From an uncultured Deferribacteraceae bacterium (GTDB lineage Bacteria; Chrysiogenota; Deferribacteres; CAMZNJ01): a stretch of DNA of 21,180 bases. Of the stretch, positions 1-7,239 are shown one piece after another (the first letter of the stretch is position 1; each line of letters begins with the position of its first letter). The DNA lies in NCBI GenBank assembly GCA_947313855.1, contig CAMZNS010000007.1, forward strand, positions 1-21,180, read 5' to 3'. Below the pieces are notes generated by a model that was given only the letters and a program-made list of their open reading frames with translations, was not told the origin of the DNA and made no database searches. Made by a program: the position numbers and the translations under genes.

Positions 1-1997
1 CTGTGTCTGTTGGCATTGCGACTGTCTAGGGTTGCACTGAGGATAAACTGTGGTTGTTGTGTGTCTGTTTCCATGGCGTATTTGATGCATGGAAGTTCGT
101 ATTTGTGGTTGCATTCCTCCGTTTGCATTGCTAGTGCTGTAAGGGTGATTGTTGTGTTGCCACTCTGTTTTTCATCTGGGAGTGTGGGTGCGAGGAGGAT
201 GTTTTGCACCTGTAGTGCGTCGCTGAAGAATACTGTTTCGTTGTTGAAGGTTTGTGATGTTTCGTGCCCTTTGCCTGTGATAATGAGTGTATCATTGTTG
301 TGCTTCTTCATCATTGCGATTGCTCTTGCGATGGCGTTTCTGCGATCTATCTCGGTGAACACTGGGTTGCTTGTACCTAAGGGGTTATCGGGTGTAACGG
401 CACCGCTGTAAACGTCGCGTATGATATTTTGTGGGTTTTCGCTCCTAGGGTTATCGGATGTGATGAAAACGGTGTGTGCGTATTTGGCGGCGACGGCACC
501 CATCAATGGACGTTTGGTTTTGTCCCTGTCCCCCCCCGCTCCGATTATGGCGATTAGTTTTGCGTTGTTGTCTGTGCTTGCGACAGCGTCCCTCATGGCA
601 CTCAACACGTTGGCAAGGGCATCGCTCGTGTGTGCGTAGTCCACAAAAATATTAGTACTGCCAACACGCTCAAGTCTCCCCGGTATATTTTTCAGGTTGG
701 CGATACCGTTGCGAATGGAGTTGCTGTCCAGCTCGAGGAGGAGTGCGGTGTAAGTGCTTAGCCCTAGGTTGGTAATATTGAACATGCCGATGAGGCTGGA
801 TGATACTGTGAACACCTCGTTGGTGTTGTGTATGCGAACGCTAAACTCAACACCCTTCACGCCATTGGTGATGGGGTTGCTTGCAAGTGAGTAGGGGGCT
901 GTTGTGGGTTGCGGGGAGTTCTCTTGAGCAGGCTCTTGAGTAGGCTCTTGAGCAGGCTCTTGAGCAGGCTCCTGTGGGTGCAAAGAAAACGGTACAGCAT
1001 CGCAATCCCCTGCCTCCAAAATATCGGGGAACAGGTGGCTCCCATGGCTGTCGTCAACATTAATAACGCCGTAATCAACATAACCTTCAAACAGGATACG
1101 TTTTGCCAAAGCATACTCCGACATGGTCTGATGGTAATCGAGGTGATCTTGCGTGAGGTTCGTGAATATGCCAACATCAAACCTTGCGGAATAAATGCGG
1201 TGCTGGTGTAGGGCGTGGGACGACACTTCAGTGAGGAGAGCATTAGCACCAAGGATACGCAGTGCGTAAGCTGTGTAGAAGAAGGTGTACGCATCTGGAG
1301 TTGTGTGGCTTAGGGAGTAGGTTTTACCACGAAAATAGACGCCAACAGTACCGATAACAGCAGGGGTATAACCGCTTGCAGACAGGATACTGTGAAGGAT
1401 GTAGGTAATGCTGGTTTTTCCGTTGGTGCCGGTAATGGCAACGCTTTTGAAGGGGCGTGGTGCAGGTGGTGTTGTACCAGGTGGTGTGTAATATGTTGTG
1501 AAAGGTGCTGAACGAAGGGGTCGCAAGAAGTAGTTGTTGCATATGGTGGCGAACGCCTTGCGGGCATCGTCCACGATAATATGGGGGGGACGGTTGCCAC
1601 TACTGTCTGCAGGCAGGATACGCTCAGCAACGATAAAACGTACCATGGCACCTGAAGGGGATACGGCGGCTGAACGGTGTAAGGCTGAGGCATCAACGTG
1701 GGAGTCGTGGGAAACACCCTGGTAGGCGACGAATAGTGAGTTGCAGGGCGAATTATCGGGGGTGCTGTCGTGCGAGTTGCAGGGCGAATTATCAGGGGTA
1801 TTGTCGGTGTTGTCGGTGTTGTCGGTGTTGCTGGTGTAGTTGCGACTGTTGTTGGAAATATGGTGTATGGGGAGGCTGGCGTCGTACCCGTGTTGCTCCA
1901 CAACCTTCACGCCTTGAAGCAGCTGACCGAGTGTTTGCGGTTCTCGTTGCAGTTTTGCTTCGATATTGTAGGGTAGTATTTCTGAAAGTTGAGCCAT
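1..1997 (-). CDS. murE: UDP-MurNAc-L-Ala-D-Glu:meso-diaminopimelate ligase MurE, 3'-truncated by the window, probably fused to MurF
   Basis: Cytoplasmic ligase adding meso-diaminopimelate to UDP-MurNAc-dipeptide in peptidoglycan synthesis. Reading from ATG 1997 gives 665 codons with no stop before the window edge. Visible: the N-terminal NSRN...LFVAYQG (residues 50-94), P-loop GTNGKTS (190-196), FTNLTQDHLDYH (278-289), the PGRLERV and VDYAHT motifs (439-457), GAGGDRDKTKRPLMG (486-500), DNPR (515-518, the meso-DAP signature) and TGKGHE (574-579). MurE normally ends about 20-25 residues after that motif. Here the frame continues another 60 residues with a short LTALA...TLDSRNAN stretch resembling a MurF N-terminus, so a MurE-MurF fusion is inferred. 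Low-complexity insertions lie at about 54-86 (Asn/Thr/Asp/Ser), 169-183 (Pro/Thr) and 342-366 (Gln-Glu-Pro-Ala), all between conserved motifs. AAGGA lies 11 nt before the ATG. It follows ftsI by 75 bp. Confidence 0.92.
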   Translation of the reverse strand, partial: MAQLSEILPYNIEAKLQREPQTLGQLLQGVKVVEQHGYDASLPIHHISNNSRNYTSNTDNTDNTDNTPDNSPCNSHDSTPDNSPCNSLFVAYQGVSHDSHVDASALHRSAAVSPSGAMVRFIVAERILPADSSGNRPPHIIVDDARKAFATICNNYFLRPLRSAPFTTYYTPPGTTPPAPRPFKSVAITGTNGKTSITYILHSILSASGYTPAVIGTVGVYFRGKTYSLSHTTPDAYTFFYTAYALRILGANALLTEVSSHALHQHRIYSARFDVGIFTNLTQDHLDYHQTMSEYALAKRILFEGYVDYGVINVDDSHGSHLFPDILEAGDCDAVPFSLHPQEPAQEPAQEPTQEPAQENSPQPTTAPYSLASNPITNGVKGVEFSVRIHNTNEVFTVSSSLIGMFNITNLGLSTYTALLLELDSNSIRNGIANLKNIPGRLERVGSTNIFVDYAHTSDALANVLSAMRDAVASTDNNAKLIAIIGAGGDRDKTKRPLMGAVAAKYAHTVFITSDNPRSENPQNIIRDVYSGAVTPDNPLGTSNPVFTEIDRRNAIARAIAMMKKHNNDTLIITGKGHETSQTFNNETVFFSDALQVQNILLAPTLPDEKQSGNTTITLTALAMQTEECNHKYELPCIKYAMETDTQQPQFILSATLDSRNANRH
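921..974 (-). repeat. 12-bp in-frame tandem repeat inside murE
   Basis: Four near-identical 12-bp units (plus-strand form ctcttgagcagg, one unit with a T change) plus a partial unit encode Gln-Glu-Pro-Ala/Thr repeats. They fall between the central domain and the C-terminal ligase domain of MurE, in a place where the family normally has a short loop. Confidence 0.9.
1738..1836 (-). repeat. 36-bp duplication plus 9-bp tandem array inside murE
   Basis: Two identical 20-bp segments (1738-1757 and 1774-1793) repeat with a 36-bp period, followed by three perfect copies of ttgtcggtg (1801-1827) and one variant copy. They encode an Asn/Ser/Asp/Pro-Cys and Asp-Asn-Thr rich insertion between the NSRN motif and LFVAYQG of the MurE N-terminal domain. 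Both periods are multiples of three, so the frame is kept. Confidence 0.9.
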
Positions 1998-2013
1998 AAG
2001 TGTTGTAATCCTT

Positions 2014-2055
2014 GAACAGTGAGCAGTGAGCAGTGAACAGTGAACAGTGAACAGT
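2014..2055. repeat. 7-bp tandem array between ftsI and murE
   Basis: Six consecutive copies of gaacagt/gagcagt occupy the 75-bp gap between the ftsI stop and the murE start. A tandem array of this kind can change length by slippage. Here it would alter only the spacing between the two genes. Confidence 0.92.
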
Positions 2056-2072
2056 TCTGTTTGTGATGCTTG

Positions 2073-3830
2073 CTAGTTGCGTACAGTTTCGCTAATGTCC
2101 GATGTGTTTGTTACGTTTGCGTTGACCAGAGGGACGTTGGATAACTCTTTCAGGGTGGCGGAGTTTGGTAACCCTAGGGAGATGGTTAAATATTGTGCAA
2201 GGGTGTTGAATGTGAGAATGGCTGTTTGTCCGCCGTAGATGGATGTTGAGGGGGAGTCGTACAGTACGATCATGGCGATACGTGGTGCTTCATAGGGGAA
2301 GAAGCCTGCAAATGAGGCGATGTAGTCGGTTGCTGAGTATGCGTTGTGTTTGCTGTCAAACTTTTGGGATGTGCCAGTTTTGCCCGCAATGCTGGAGATA
2401 TTGTTTAACGCTTTGCGTCCGGTGCCGTTGAGTACGGCGAGGCGTAGTAGTTTGTGGAGGTCTTGGGAGGTACTCACGGACATGATGCGTGTTTTGTTGA
2501 CGGGAACAACTTTTGGGGAAGACAGTGTTGTTGTGCCTTGTGAATACTGTTTTACGATGCGGGGTGTTGTGGCAACGCCGTTGTTTGCTACTGCTGAGAA
2601 AAAGTACAGCATTTGCAGTGGTGTTGTGAGTATCTCTTGTCCAAAAGAGATGGAGTATTTGGATTGTTGCGACCATTGTTTGATATTTCGTAGTAGTCCC
2701 GATTCTTCTGAAAGGCTGTATGTGCCGAGCTTCCGACCGAGACCCACAGATACGAGGTAGTCGTGATAATCGGATGCGTTGACCCGTTGCATCATCTGTG
2801 AAACGCCGATGTTGGAGGATATGGTGAATATCTCTTGCTCGGTGATGACCTTGCGTAAAAATGAGGAGTCGGTGATGGTGTGTCCGGCAACGGAGAACCC
2901 TTTGCTAACGTCGTGGGTACGGTTGGCGTTGTAGAGTCCGTTTTCGAGCATGTAGGCGTAAGTGACTGTTTTGAAGATGGAGCCGGGTTCGAAGAGGAAG
3001 GTGCTGGGGTAGCTACGTGTAAACTGTTCCCCTTTGCGAGCAATATCGGATTTGTTGGAGAAGACGCTTGCAGCCAACAGAATATCCCCTGTTTCAATAT
3101 CCATGGCCACAACAATACCGCTATGGGCACCAAATTGGGCGATACCTTGGCGTAAGAAGTATTCAGCGGCGGCCTGATTCTCCATGGATAGGGTGAGTTG
3201 CACCATTGGTAAGCTATTTTTGTTAACAAGGGCGTTGCTGAGCAGTATTTGGTTCCCTCTGGAGTCGTGTACGGCTTGGATAGAGTACGACGTACCTTTG
3301 AGTACACTTTCAAACGCACGTTCGAGTCCGTTTAGTCCTTGGTTGTCCACCCCTGTGCTGCCGAGTATTCCACGCAATAAGTTCCCTTGGGGGTAGTAGC
3401 GTTGTTCTTCGTAAATGTAGTCGAGGTAAGGGTATGCTGTTTTGGCGGCTTGTGCTGTGGAGATATTTACTCTGCGTGCTATCCATGAGAACGAGGGATT
3501 TTGGAGACGTTCGACGGTGGCGTTGCTGACGGTGATATTGTAGCGACGCAACTCTTTCTGCAACTTCTTGGGATCAGCAACATCTTTGCCAAAAGCGTAC
3601 AGGGATGCAGACTCCTTGTTTGCGACGATTGTGTTCCCCATGCGATCCACTAGTATTCCGCGACCACGTTTGACGTTAATATTTTGTAGGGATTGCTGAT
3701 CTCCTAGCTGTTTGTAAAAGTTATGCTCTATGACTTGGAGCTGGAACATGCGGAGAATAACTATTAGCACTAGGGCGTAAGCACCGTAAAGGAATATGGA
3801 TTTAAGAATATTACTGGATTTATTTAACAT
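2073..3830 (-). CDS. ftsI: Septal peptidoglycan transpeptidase FtsI (penicillin-binding protein 3, class B)
   Basis: Membrane-anchored D,D-transpeptidase that cross-links septal peptidoglycan in the divisome. The 585-residue protein has one N-terminal transmembrane segment (about residues 9-29), a dimerisation/pedestal region (RGRGILVDRMGNTIA-like segment near 55-70), and a transpeptidase domain with all three penicillin-binding motifs: SIFK (Ser284/Lys287), SSN (338-340) and KTGT (484-487). There are no PASTA repeats. I choose ATG 3830, which overlaps the ftsL stop by 11 bp and gives the usual short cytoplasmic tail. An in-frame ATG at 3863 would add 11 residues and overlap ftsL further. The neighbours rsmH, ftsL and murE fit the dcw order exactly. 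Confidence 0.95.
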   Translation of the reverse strand: MLNKSSNILKSIFLYGAYALVLIVILRMFQLQVIEHNFYKQLGDQQSLQNINVKRGRGILVDRMGNTIVANKESASLYAFGKDVADPKKLQKELRRYNITVSNATVERLQNPSFSWIARRVNISTAQAAKTAYPYLDYIYEEQRYYPQGNLLRGILGSTGVDNQGLNGLERAFESVLKGTSYSIQAVHDSRGNQILLSNALVNKNSLPMVQLTLSMENQAAAEYFLRQGIAQFGAHSGIVVAMDIETGDILLAASVFSNKSDIARKGEQFTRSYPSTFLFEPGSIFKTVTYAYMLENGLYNANRTHDVSKGFSVAGHTITDSSFLRKVITEQEIFTISSNIGVSQMMQRVNASDYHDYLVSVGLGRKLGTYSLSEESGLLRNIKQWSQQSKYSISFGQEILTTPLQMLYFFSAVANNGVATTPRIVKQYSQGTTTLSSPKVVPVNKTRIMSVSTSQDLHKLLRLAVLNGTGRKALNNISSIAGKTGTSQKFDSKHNAYSATDYIASFAGFFPYEAPRIAMIVLYDSPSTSIYGGQTAILTFNTLAQYLTISLGLPNSATLKELSNVPLVNANVTNTSDISETVRN

Positions 3831-4155
3831 TTTCACTTTCGTTGGATGGGTAGTAGTCCACAACGCCTTCAGGATTAAACTTGTAGCCTAAGTTGTCAGC
3901 CATGTTGTACAGGCGTTCATACCTGACTAGGGCGTCATATTCTTGGCGTAATGCCTCCATCTCCACCTCTTGCGATACAAGTGCAGTGGCTATGTCGGCT
4001 ATCTCGTACCCTATGGATACGGATGAAACGCGAACGGACGTAATGGTAAAAAACAGGATCATGGCAACAATAATGTAGATGCCAACTAATACTTTTGGGG
4101 GGAAGGCAGCCTGTATGGCGGTAAATATGCGACCGAAGTAAGCGTATATATTCAT
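3820..4155 (-). CDS. ftsL: Cell-division protein FtsL-like (bitopic, coiled coil)
   Basis: A 111-residue protein with a short cytoplasmic N-terminus, one transmembrane segment (about residues 22-42), then a helical Glu/Ala-rich stretch (50-80) likely to form a coiled coil, ending in LYNMADNLGYKFNPEGVV. That ending resembles the conserved A...LG...P close of FtsL-type proteins. FtsL sequences diverge strongly, so the name rests on size, topology and position between rsmH and ftsI. FtsL forms a complex with FtsB and FtsQ that activates FtsW/FtsI. Its ATG overlaps the rsmH TGA as ATGA, which suggests translational coupling. Confidence 0.8.
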   Translation of the reverse strand: MNIYAYFGRIFTAIQAAFPPKVLVGIYIIVAMILFFTITSVRVSSVSIGYEIADIATALVSQEVEMEALRQEYDALVRYERLYNMADNLGYKFNPEGVVDYYPSNESENVK

Positions 4156-5084
4156 ACCAAAACCCTTGCACCTCTCAGCTTAGCACTACGGCTAGCTTTA
4201 TTCTCCATCACCTCTTGCTCTGTTGGAATTATAGGTTTTTTTGTGATAATTTCCAAGGTTTTTTCCTTATCGCAACTACAAAGTGGCAATCCCACGGGGC
4301 AGATGCACTCTTTAGACGCATAAGCGAAGGTTTCCTTGACGATCCTGTCCTCCAAGGAGTGGAACGAGATGATGGCGATAACCCCGCCGGGAGCAACAAC
4401 AGTGCTGGATTTATGCATGAGGCTCTGCAAGGCATCAAGCTCCTTATTAATGAATATTCGTAGTGCCTGAAATGTTTTTGTTGCGGGGTGTATCCCCGGT
4501 TTATGGAACTTGCGAGGGATACTGTTGCGAACAATGTCGGCAAGTTGGCGTGTTGTTGTAATCTGCTTGATGAGTCGCTGTTTCACTATGTTACGGGCAA
4601 TGGAGTTGGCAAATCGCTCTTCGCTATAGTTGTGCAATATCTCCCGTAGATTATTTTCGGAGAACTGATTGACAATATGAGCAGCACTTGTTTCGGAGTG
4701 GAGGTTCATACGCATATCTAAGGGACCATCGTTTTGGAAGGAGAAGCCGCGTGAGGCATCTTGCAGTTGGAATGTGGACATGCCAAGGTCGGCAAATATT
4801 CCGTCAACACGATCAATACCCATGGTGAGCAGTACGGTATCGATGTGCTGAAATGGTGAGTGCACAATATCAACGTTGCGATTGTCGGCAAACATTGTGT
4901 TTAGGCGTTCGATGGCGTGTGTGTCTTGGTCGAGGATAATGAGACGACCTTTGTTGGGATCGAGGTGTTTGAGAATGGCAGAGGAGTGACCCCCACCGCC
5001 ACCGGTACAGTCGACATAAACCCCGTCAGGAGCTATTTGGAGTAGTTTGATACTCTCGTTGAGGAGTACAGGGTAATGAGCCAC
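4152..5084 (-). CDS. rsmH: 16S rRNA (cytosine-1402-N4)-methyltransferase RsmH (MraW)
   Basis: SAM-dependent enzyme that methylates N4 of C1402 in the decoding centre of 16S rRNA. Visible motifs are DCTGGGGGHSSAIL (SAM site), LDQDTHAI, FADLGMSTFQLQDASRGFSF, PLDMRM, HPATKTFQALRIFINKEL and GGVIAIISFHSLEDRIVK, covering the whole family from end to end. I place the start at GTG 5084: it has GGAGGGG six nt upstream and gives 310 residues, the usual length, with the family-typical start AHYPVLLNE. Longer in-frame starts at 5099 and 5210 lack a ribosome site, and 5210 lies inside the -10 box of the likely promoter. The stop overlaps ftsL. Confidence 0.96.
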   Translation of the reverse strand: MAHYPVLLNESIKLLQIAPDGVYVDCTGGGGGHSSAILKHLDPNKGRLIILDQDTHAIERLNTMFADNRNVDIVHSPFQHIDTVLLTMGIDRVDGIFADLGMSTFQLQDASRGFSFQNDGPLDMRMNLHSETSAAHIVNQFSENNLREILHNYSEERFANSIARNIVKQRLIKQITTTRQLADIVRNSIPRKFHKPGIHPATKTFQALRIFINKELDALQSLMHKSSTVVAPGGVIAIISFHSLEDRIVKETFAYASKECICPVGLPLCSCDKEKTLEIITKKPIIPTEQEVMENKASRSAKLRGARVLV

Positions 5085-5090
5085 AATTTT

Positions 5091-5097
5091 CCCCTCC
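5091..5097 (-). promoter_or_regulatory. Ribosome binding site deciding the rsmH start
   Basis: GGAGGGG on the minus strand, six nt before GTG 5084. It overlaps the alternative ATG at 5099, which therefore cannot use it. Confidence 0.8.
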
Positions 5098-5209
5098 ATA
5101 TGATTTTTGGGAGATAGTTCTGTTGTGGTAGGGCATACAGATGGTAAGGTGTCGTGTTTGTTTCGAGAAAGCTTGGAAAAAGCTTGGAAGAACAGCCCCG
5201 CACAGTGCA

Positions 5210-5238
5210 ATTATAACCTAATCATACATATAATTAAA
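5210..5238 (-). promoter_or_regulatory. Likely promoter for rsmH-ftsL-ftsI-murE
   Basis: Minus strand: -35 TTTAAT (5233-5238), 17-bp spacer, -10 TATAAT (5210-5215). The -10 is perfect and the -35 is weak. Transcription would start near 5203, leaving a leader of about 120 nt that holds a direct repeat (AGCTTGGAAAA/AGCTTGGAAG, 5170-5191 on the plus strand). Confidence 0.6.
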
Positions 5239-5648
5239 CATTTAGTTTGCTAAATATGTGTGTTTGTTAAAATTTTACTACGCCACTTACCCACACGTTA
5301 GCTACTAGTAGTAGCTACTCGTAATATATATTTTGTGTTGTGCCGAGTGGTAGATTTTGTGTCTGCTTAGATAAGCCGATCCGAAAATATCATGATTAGG
5401 CATAGTCAGTTGCACACCCCGTAGCCATATTGTACACACCATGGCTATATTTATTAATACAACTGAGTACTTTTTTCGTAAAAAGTCTTAAACGAGCTCA
5501 GGGTGATGGGCAAAAAAGGCATACACGCAAGGTCTATAAATGGTGCCGATGCTTGAGATGGCTCAGCTTCGATCCATTTAATAGTGCTTGTCAAGTTGCC
5601 ATGTTAGTAATAATAATCGCCCACATCTATTAATATTTTTGCCAGTCA
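5239..5648. other. AT-rich gap between mraZ and rsmH, no gene recognised
   Basis: About 410 bp where dcw clusters usually have almost none. I found small inverted repeats: TAGCTAC-5-GTAGCTA (5299-5317), GCTTA-2-TAAGC (5365-5376), TAGCCAT-12-ATGGCTA (5422-5447) and a T/A-rich hairpin near 5470-5486. A 67-codon plus-strand reading frame (5430-5633) has no ribosome site and no recognisable sequence. No tRNA, SRP RNA or known riboswitch signature was found. It may be a decayed gene, a long mraZ 3' region, or an unrecognised RNA. Confidence 0.5.
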
Positions 5649-6134
5649 TTACAGCAAAAATTCGTTAAAGTCATCACCGAGTGTAGTGGAATCCGATCCA
5701 TCCCCATGGTTCAGATAGGCTACGGAAGCTTGCGTCCAACTTTTTGCGTCCCAAATTTCGAAACGGTTTATCATACCCAAAATCACACATTCACTTTGTA
5801 AACCTACCTTTTCGCGAAGTTGTAGCGGGATGAGCAAACGCCCACCTGATCCGATACTAACGTCTTCGGCAGATGCAAGTAGCAGTCGTACGTGCATCAT
5901 GTCGGCAGAACTTTGTATGGGTAGTGATAAAAGCTGATCCTCCTTTTTTTCCCATTCCAGTATCGGATAGGCCACAAGGCAGTTTTTGGCACTGACAAGT
6001 ACCATATGTTCCCCTGAATATCGTTTGTTGAGCACATCTCTAAACTTGCTTGGCACGCTGATACGTCCTGCACTGTTTAGTTTGTGTGTCCAGCAACCTC
6101 TAAAGCTAAGGGAGTTTGCTTGTGAAAACTCCAT
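5649..6134 (-). CDS. mraZ: Transcriptional regulator MraZ
   Basis: AbrB-fold DNA-binding protein that heads dcw clusters and represses its own operon in bacteria where it has been studied. Two tandem MraZ repeats are visible: SFRGCWTHKLNSAGRISVPS...FRDVL near the N-terminus, and GSGGRLLIPLQLREKVGL...VILGMINRFEIWD near the C-terminus. I choose ATG 6134 (161 residues) because it has AGGTG six nt upstream and because the upstream ATG at 6194 lies at or before the expected transcription start. It is separated from rsmH by about 560 bp and may be transcribed apart from it. I could not find a convincing set of direct-repeat MraZ operators upstream. Confidence 0.94.
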   Translation of the reverse strand: MEFSQANSLSFRGCWTHKLNSAGRISVPSKFRDVLNKRYSGEHMVLVSAKNCLVAYPILEWEKKEDQLLSLPIQSSADMMHVRLLLASAEDVSIGSGGRLLIPLQLREKVGLQSECVILGMINRFEIWDAKSWTQASVAYLNHGDGSDSTTLGDDFNEFLL

Positions 6135-6195
6135 GATATCACCTATCTGGTATCTGAGTTGTGAGAACAACTTTTCCAAGTCATTCTGTGCCATA

Positions 6196-6224
6196 ATACT
6201 ACTAATTAAGTCATTTCATGTCAA
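6196..6224 (-). promoter_or_regulatory. Strong sigma70-type promoter of mraZ
   Basis: Minus strand: perfect -35 TTGACA (6219-6224), 17-bp spacer, -10 TAGTAT (6196-6201). The start of transcription would be near 6189, giving a leader of about 55 nt before ATG 6134. Confidence 0.82.
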
Positions 6225-6389
6225 ACAACTTTTTTGGTTTTTCAGATACGATTTCTGCATAGTAAGTACTGACGGGATTACTAACTTTGATTTTTTTTCA
6301 CCCCTAAGATGTGCGTAAAACAAGGCTTTACGTTATATTTTTACCAAAGGTGTGCGGACTCTTTATTGCGTGATGGTTGTGGGTTTTCC

Positions 6390-6418
6390 TTGTAGTTTTG
6401 AGCGGTTGTGGGTATAAT
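6390..6418 (+). promoter_or_regulatory. Promoter of the lipoprotein / 288-residue gene pair
   Basis: -35 TTGTAG (6390-6395), 17-bp spacer, perfect -10 TATAAT (6413-6418). Expected transcription start near 6425, about 25 nt before the GTG start codon. Confidence 0.75.
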
Positions 6419-6448
6419 CAAAGTAAGTTTTATTTCAGGGGGTAGGGT

Positions 6449-7183
6449 GTGCTTTTTTCCATAACTTCTCTTTTAACGAGGACAAAATTAACGACAACCA
6501 CAACCACAGCAACCACCACAACCTCGCCAACAACCACAACCACAACCACAACCACAGCAACCACCACAATCGCCACAATCGTTGCCATTGTTGCCCTCAC
6601 CACTGCAGGATGCTCACTTGCTGTGCCAAACACACTCCAGAAACCCTACGTTAACGGTGCCTCAGTGGTGGACGCAAACTTCCCTTGCATGGAGTTCGAA
6701 TTCCGACAAGACCTAACATACATAGGAAAAAAAGTGCGGAGCAATAAAGCCATGGGAGCACTAATATACTCACTCAAAGACAGGGTGCAGAGTATCAATA
6801 TCTACAAATTCTACGACGTGGATGGAATCCGATACGACTCACCAATCTACGCACAATACCCCGACTCACTCGTACTCTACAAAAACGACTTCTCATCCGT
6901 GGACAGCGTCTACTCATCCGTCATTGTCTACTCCAGAGAGAAGGAAAATACATACCTCGTCGGTGTCTTCATGCACAGAATCAACGAAAATATCATTGTC
7001 AACACAGAATTTAAACGACTAATATCAACATACGAAAACTTCAACGCGATACCTTGGAGCAAAACAAACACAGGACAAAAAATCATGGGAAGCATGAAAG
7101 ACGACTTAGACCACCTCGCACGAAACCAAAAAATAATACCCTGCACTGATGCACCATCACTAAGATCCGATAGCTGGAACTAA
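6449..7183 (+). CDS. Putative lipoprotein of unknown function with a poly-threonine n-region
   Basis: A 244-residue protein starting at GTG, with a G-rich stretch (AGGGGGTAGG) just upstream as the likely ribosome site. Residues 1-14 are MLFSITSLLTRTKL, followed by about 26 mostly threonine residues, a hydrophobic core IATIVAIVAL (41-50) and a lipobox-like TTAGC ending at Cys55. No other start lies between the poly-Thr tract and Cys55, so the tract belongs to the signal peptide. After cleavage the mature part is about 190 residues, mixed polar with no further membrane segment. I do not recognise the family. The coding strand is strikingly A+C-rich (about 70% in the stretch I counted). It is followed after 56 bp by the 288-residue gene, likely its operon partner. 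Confidence 0.72.
   Translation: MLFSITSLLTRTKLTTTTTTATTTTSPTTTTTTTTTATTTIATIVAIVALTTAGCSLAVPNTLQKPYVNGASVVDANFPCMEFEFRQDLTYIGKKVRSNKAMGALIYSLKDRVQSINIYKFYDVDGIRYDSPIYAQYPDSLVLYKNDFSSVDSVYSSVIVYSREKENTYLVGVFMHRINENIIVNTEFKRLISTYENFNAIPWSKTNTGQKIMGSMKDDLDHLARNQKIIPCTDAPSLRSDSWN
6491..6580 (+). repeat. ACA/ACC-rich low-complexity array encoding poly-threonine
   Basis: The stretch is built from caacca/caccac-type units; one block of about 23 bp occurs twice (around 6500-6521 and 6547-6569). It encodes the threonine-rich n-region of the lipoprotein signal peptide. Confidence 0.85.
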
Positions 7184-7239
7184 GAAAAATAACCAAAACA
7201 AACAAAATAGCCAACAAAAACAAAGGAGCTAACCGAAAA

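Noticed and set aside
857-1903. Two sizeable minus-strand reading frames (857-1294 and 1310-1903)
   Set aside because: They are out-of-frame shadows of murE, whose true frame from 1997 is open and carries all MurE motifs. I first suspected a frameshifted murE but found none.
5342-5354. tRNA-like D-arm sequence GCCGAGTGGTAGA
   Set aside because: No TTC-type T-arm, no acceptor pairing and no anticodon arm at the right distance.
6135-6448. MraZ operator repeats upstream of mraZ
   Set aside because: Only a single GGGGTGA-like site was seen; no set of regularly spaced direct repeats.
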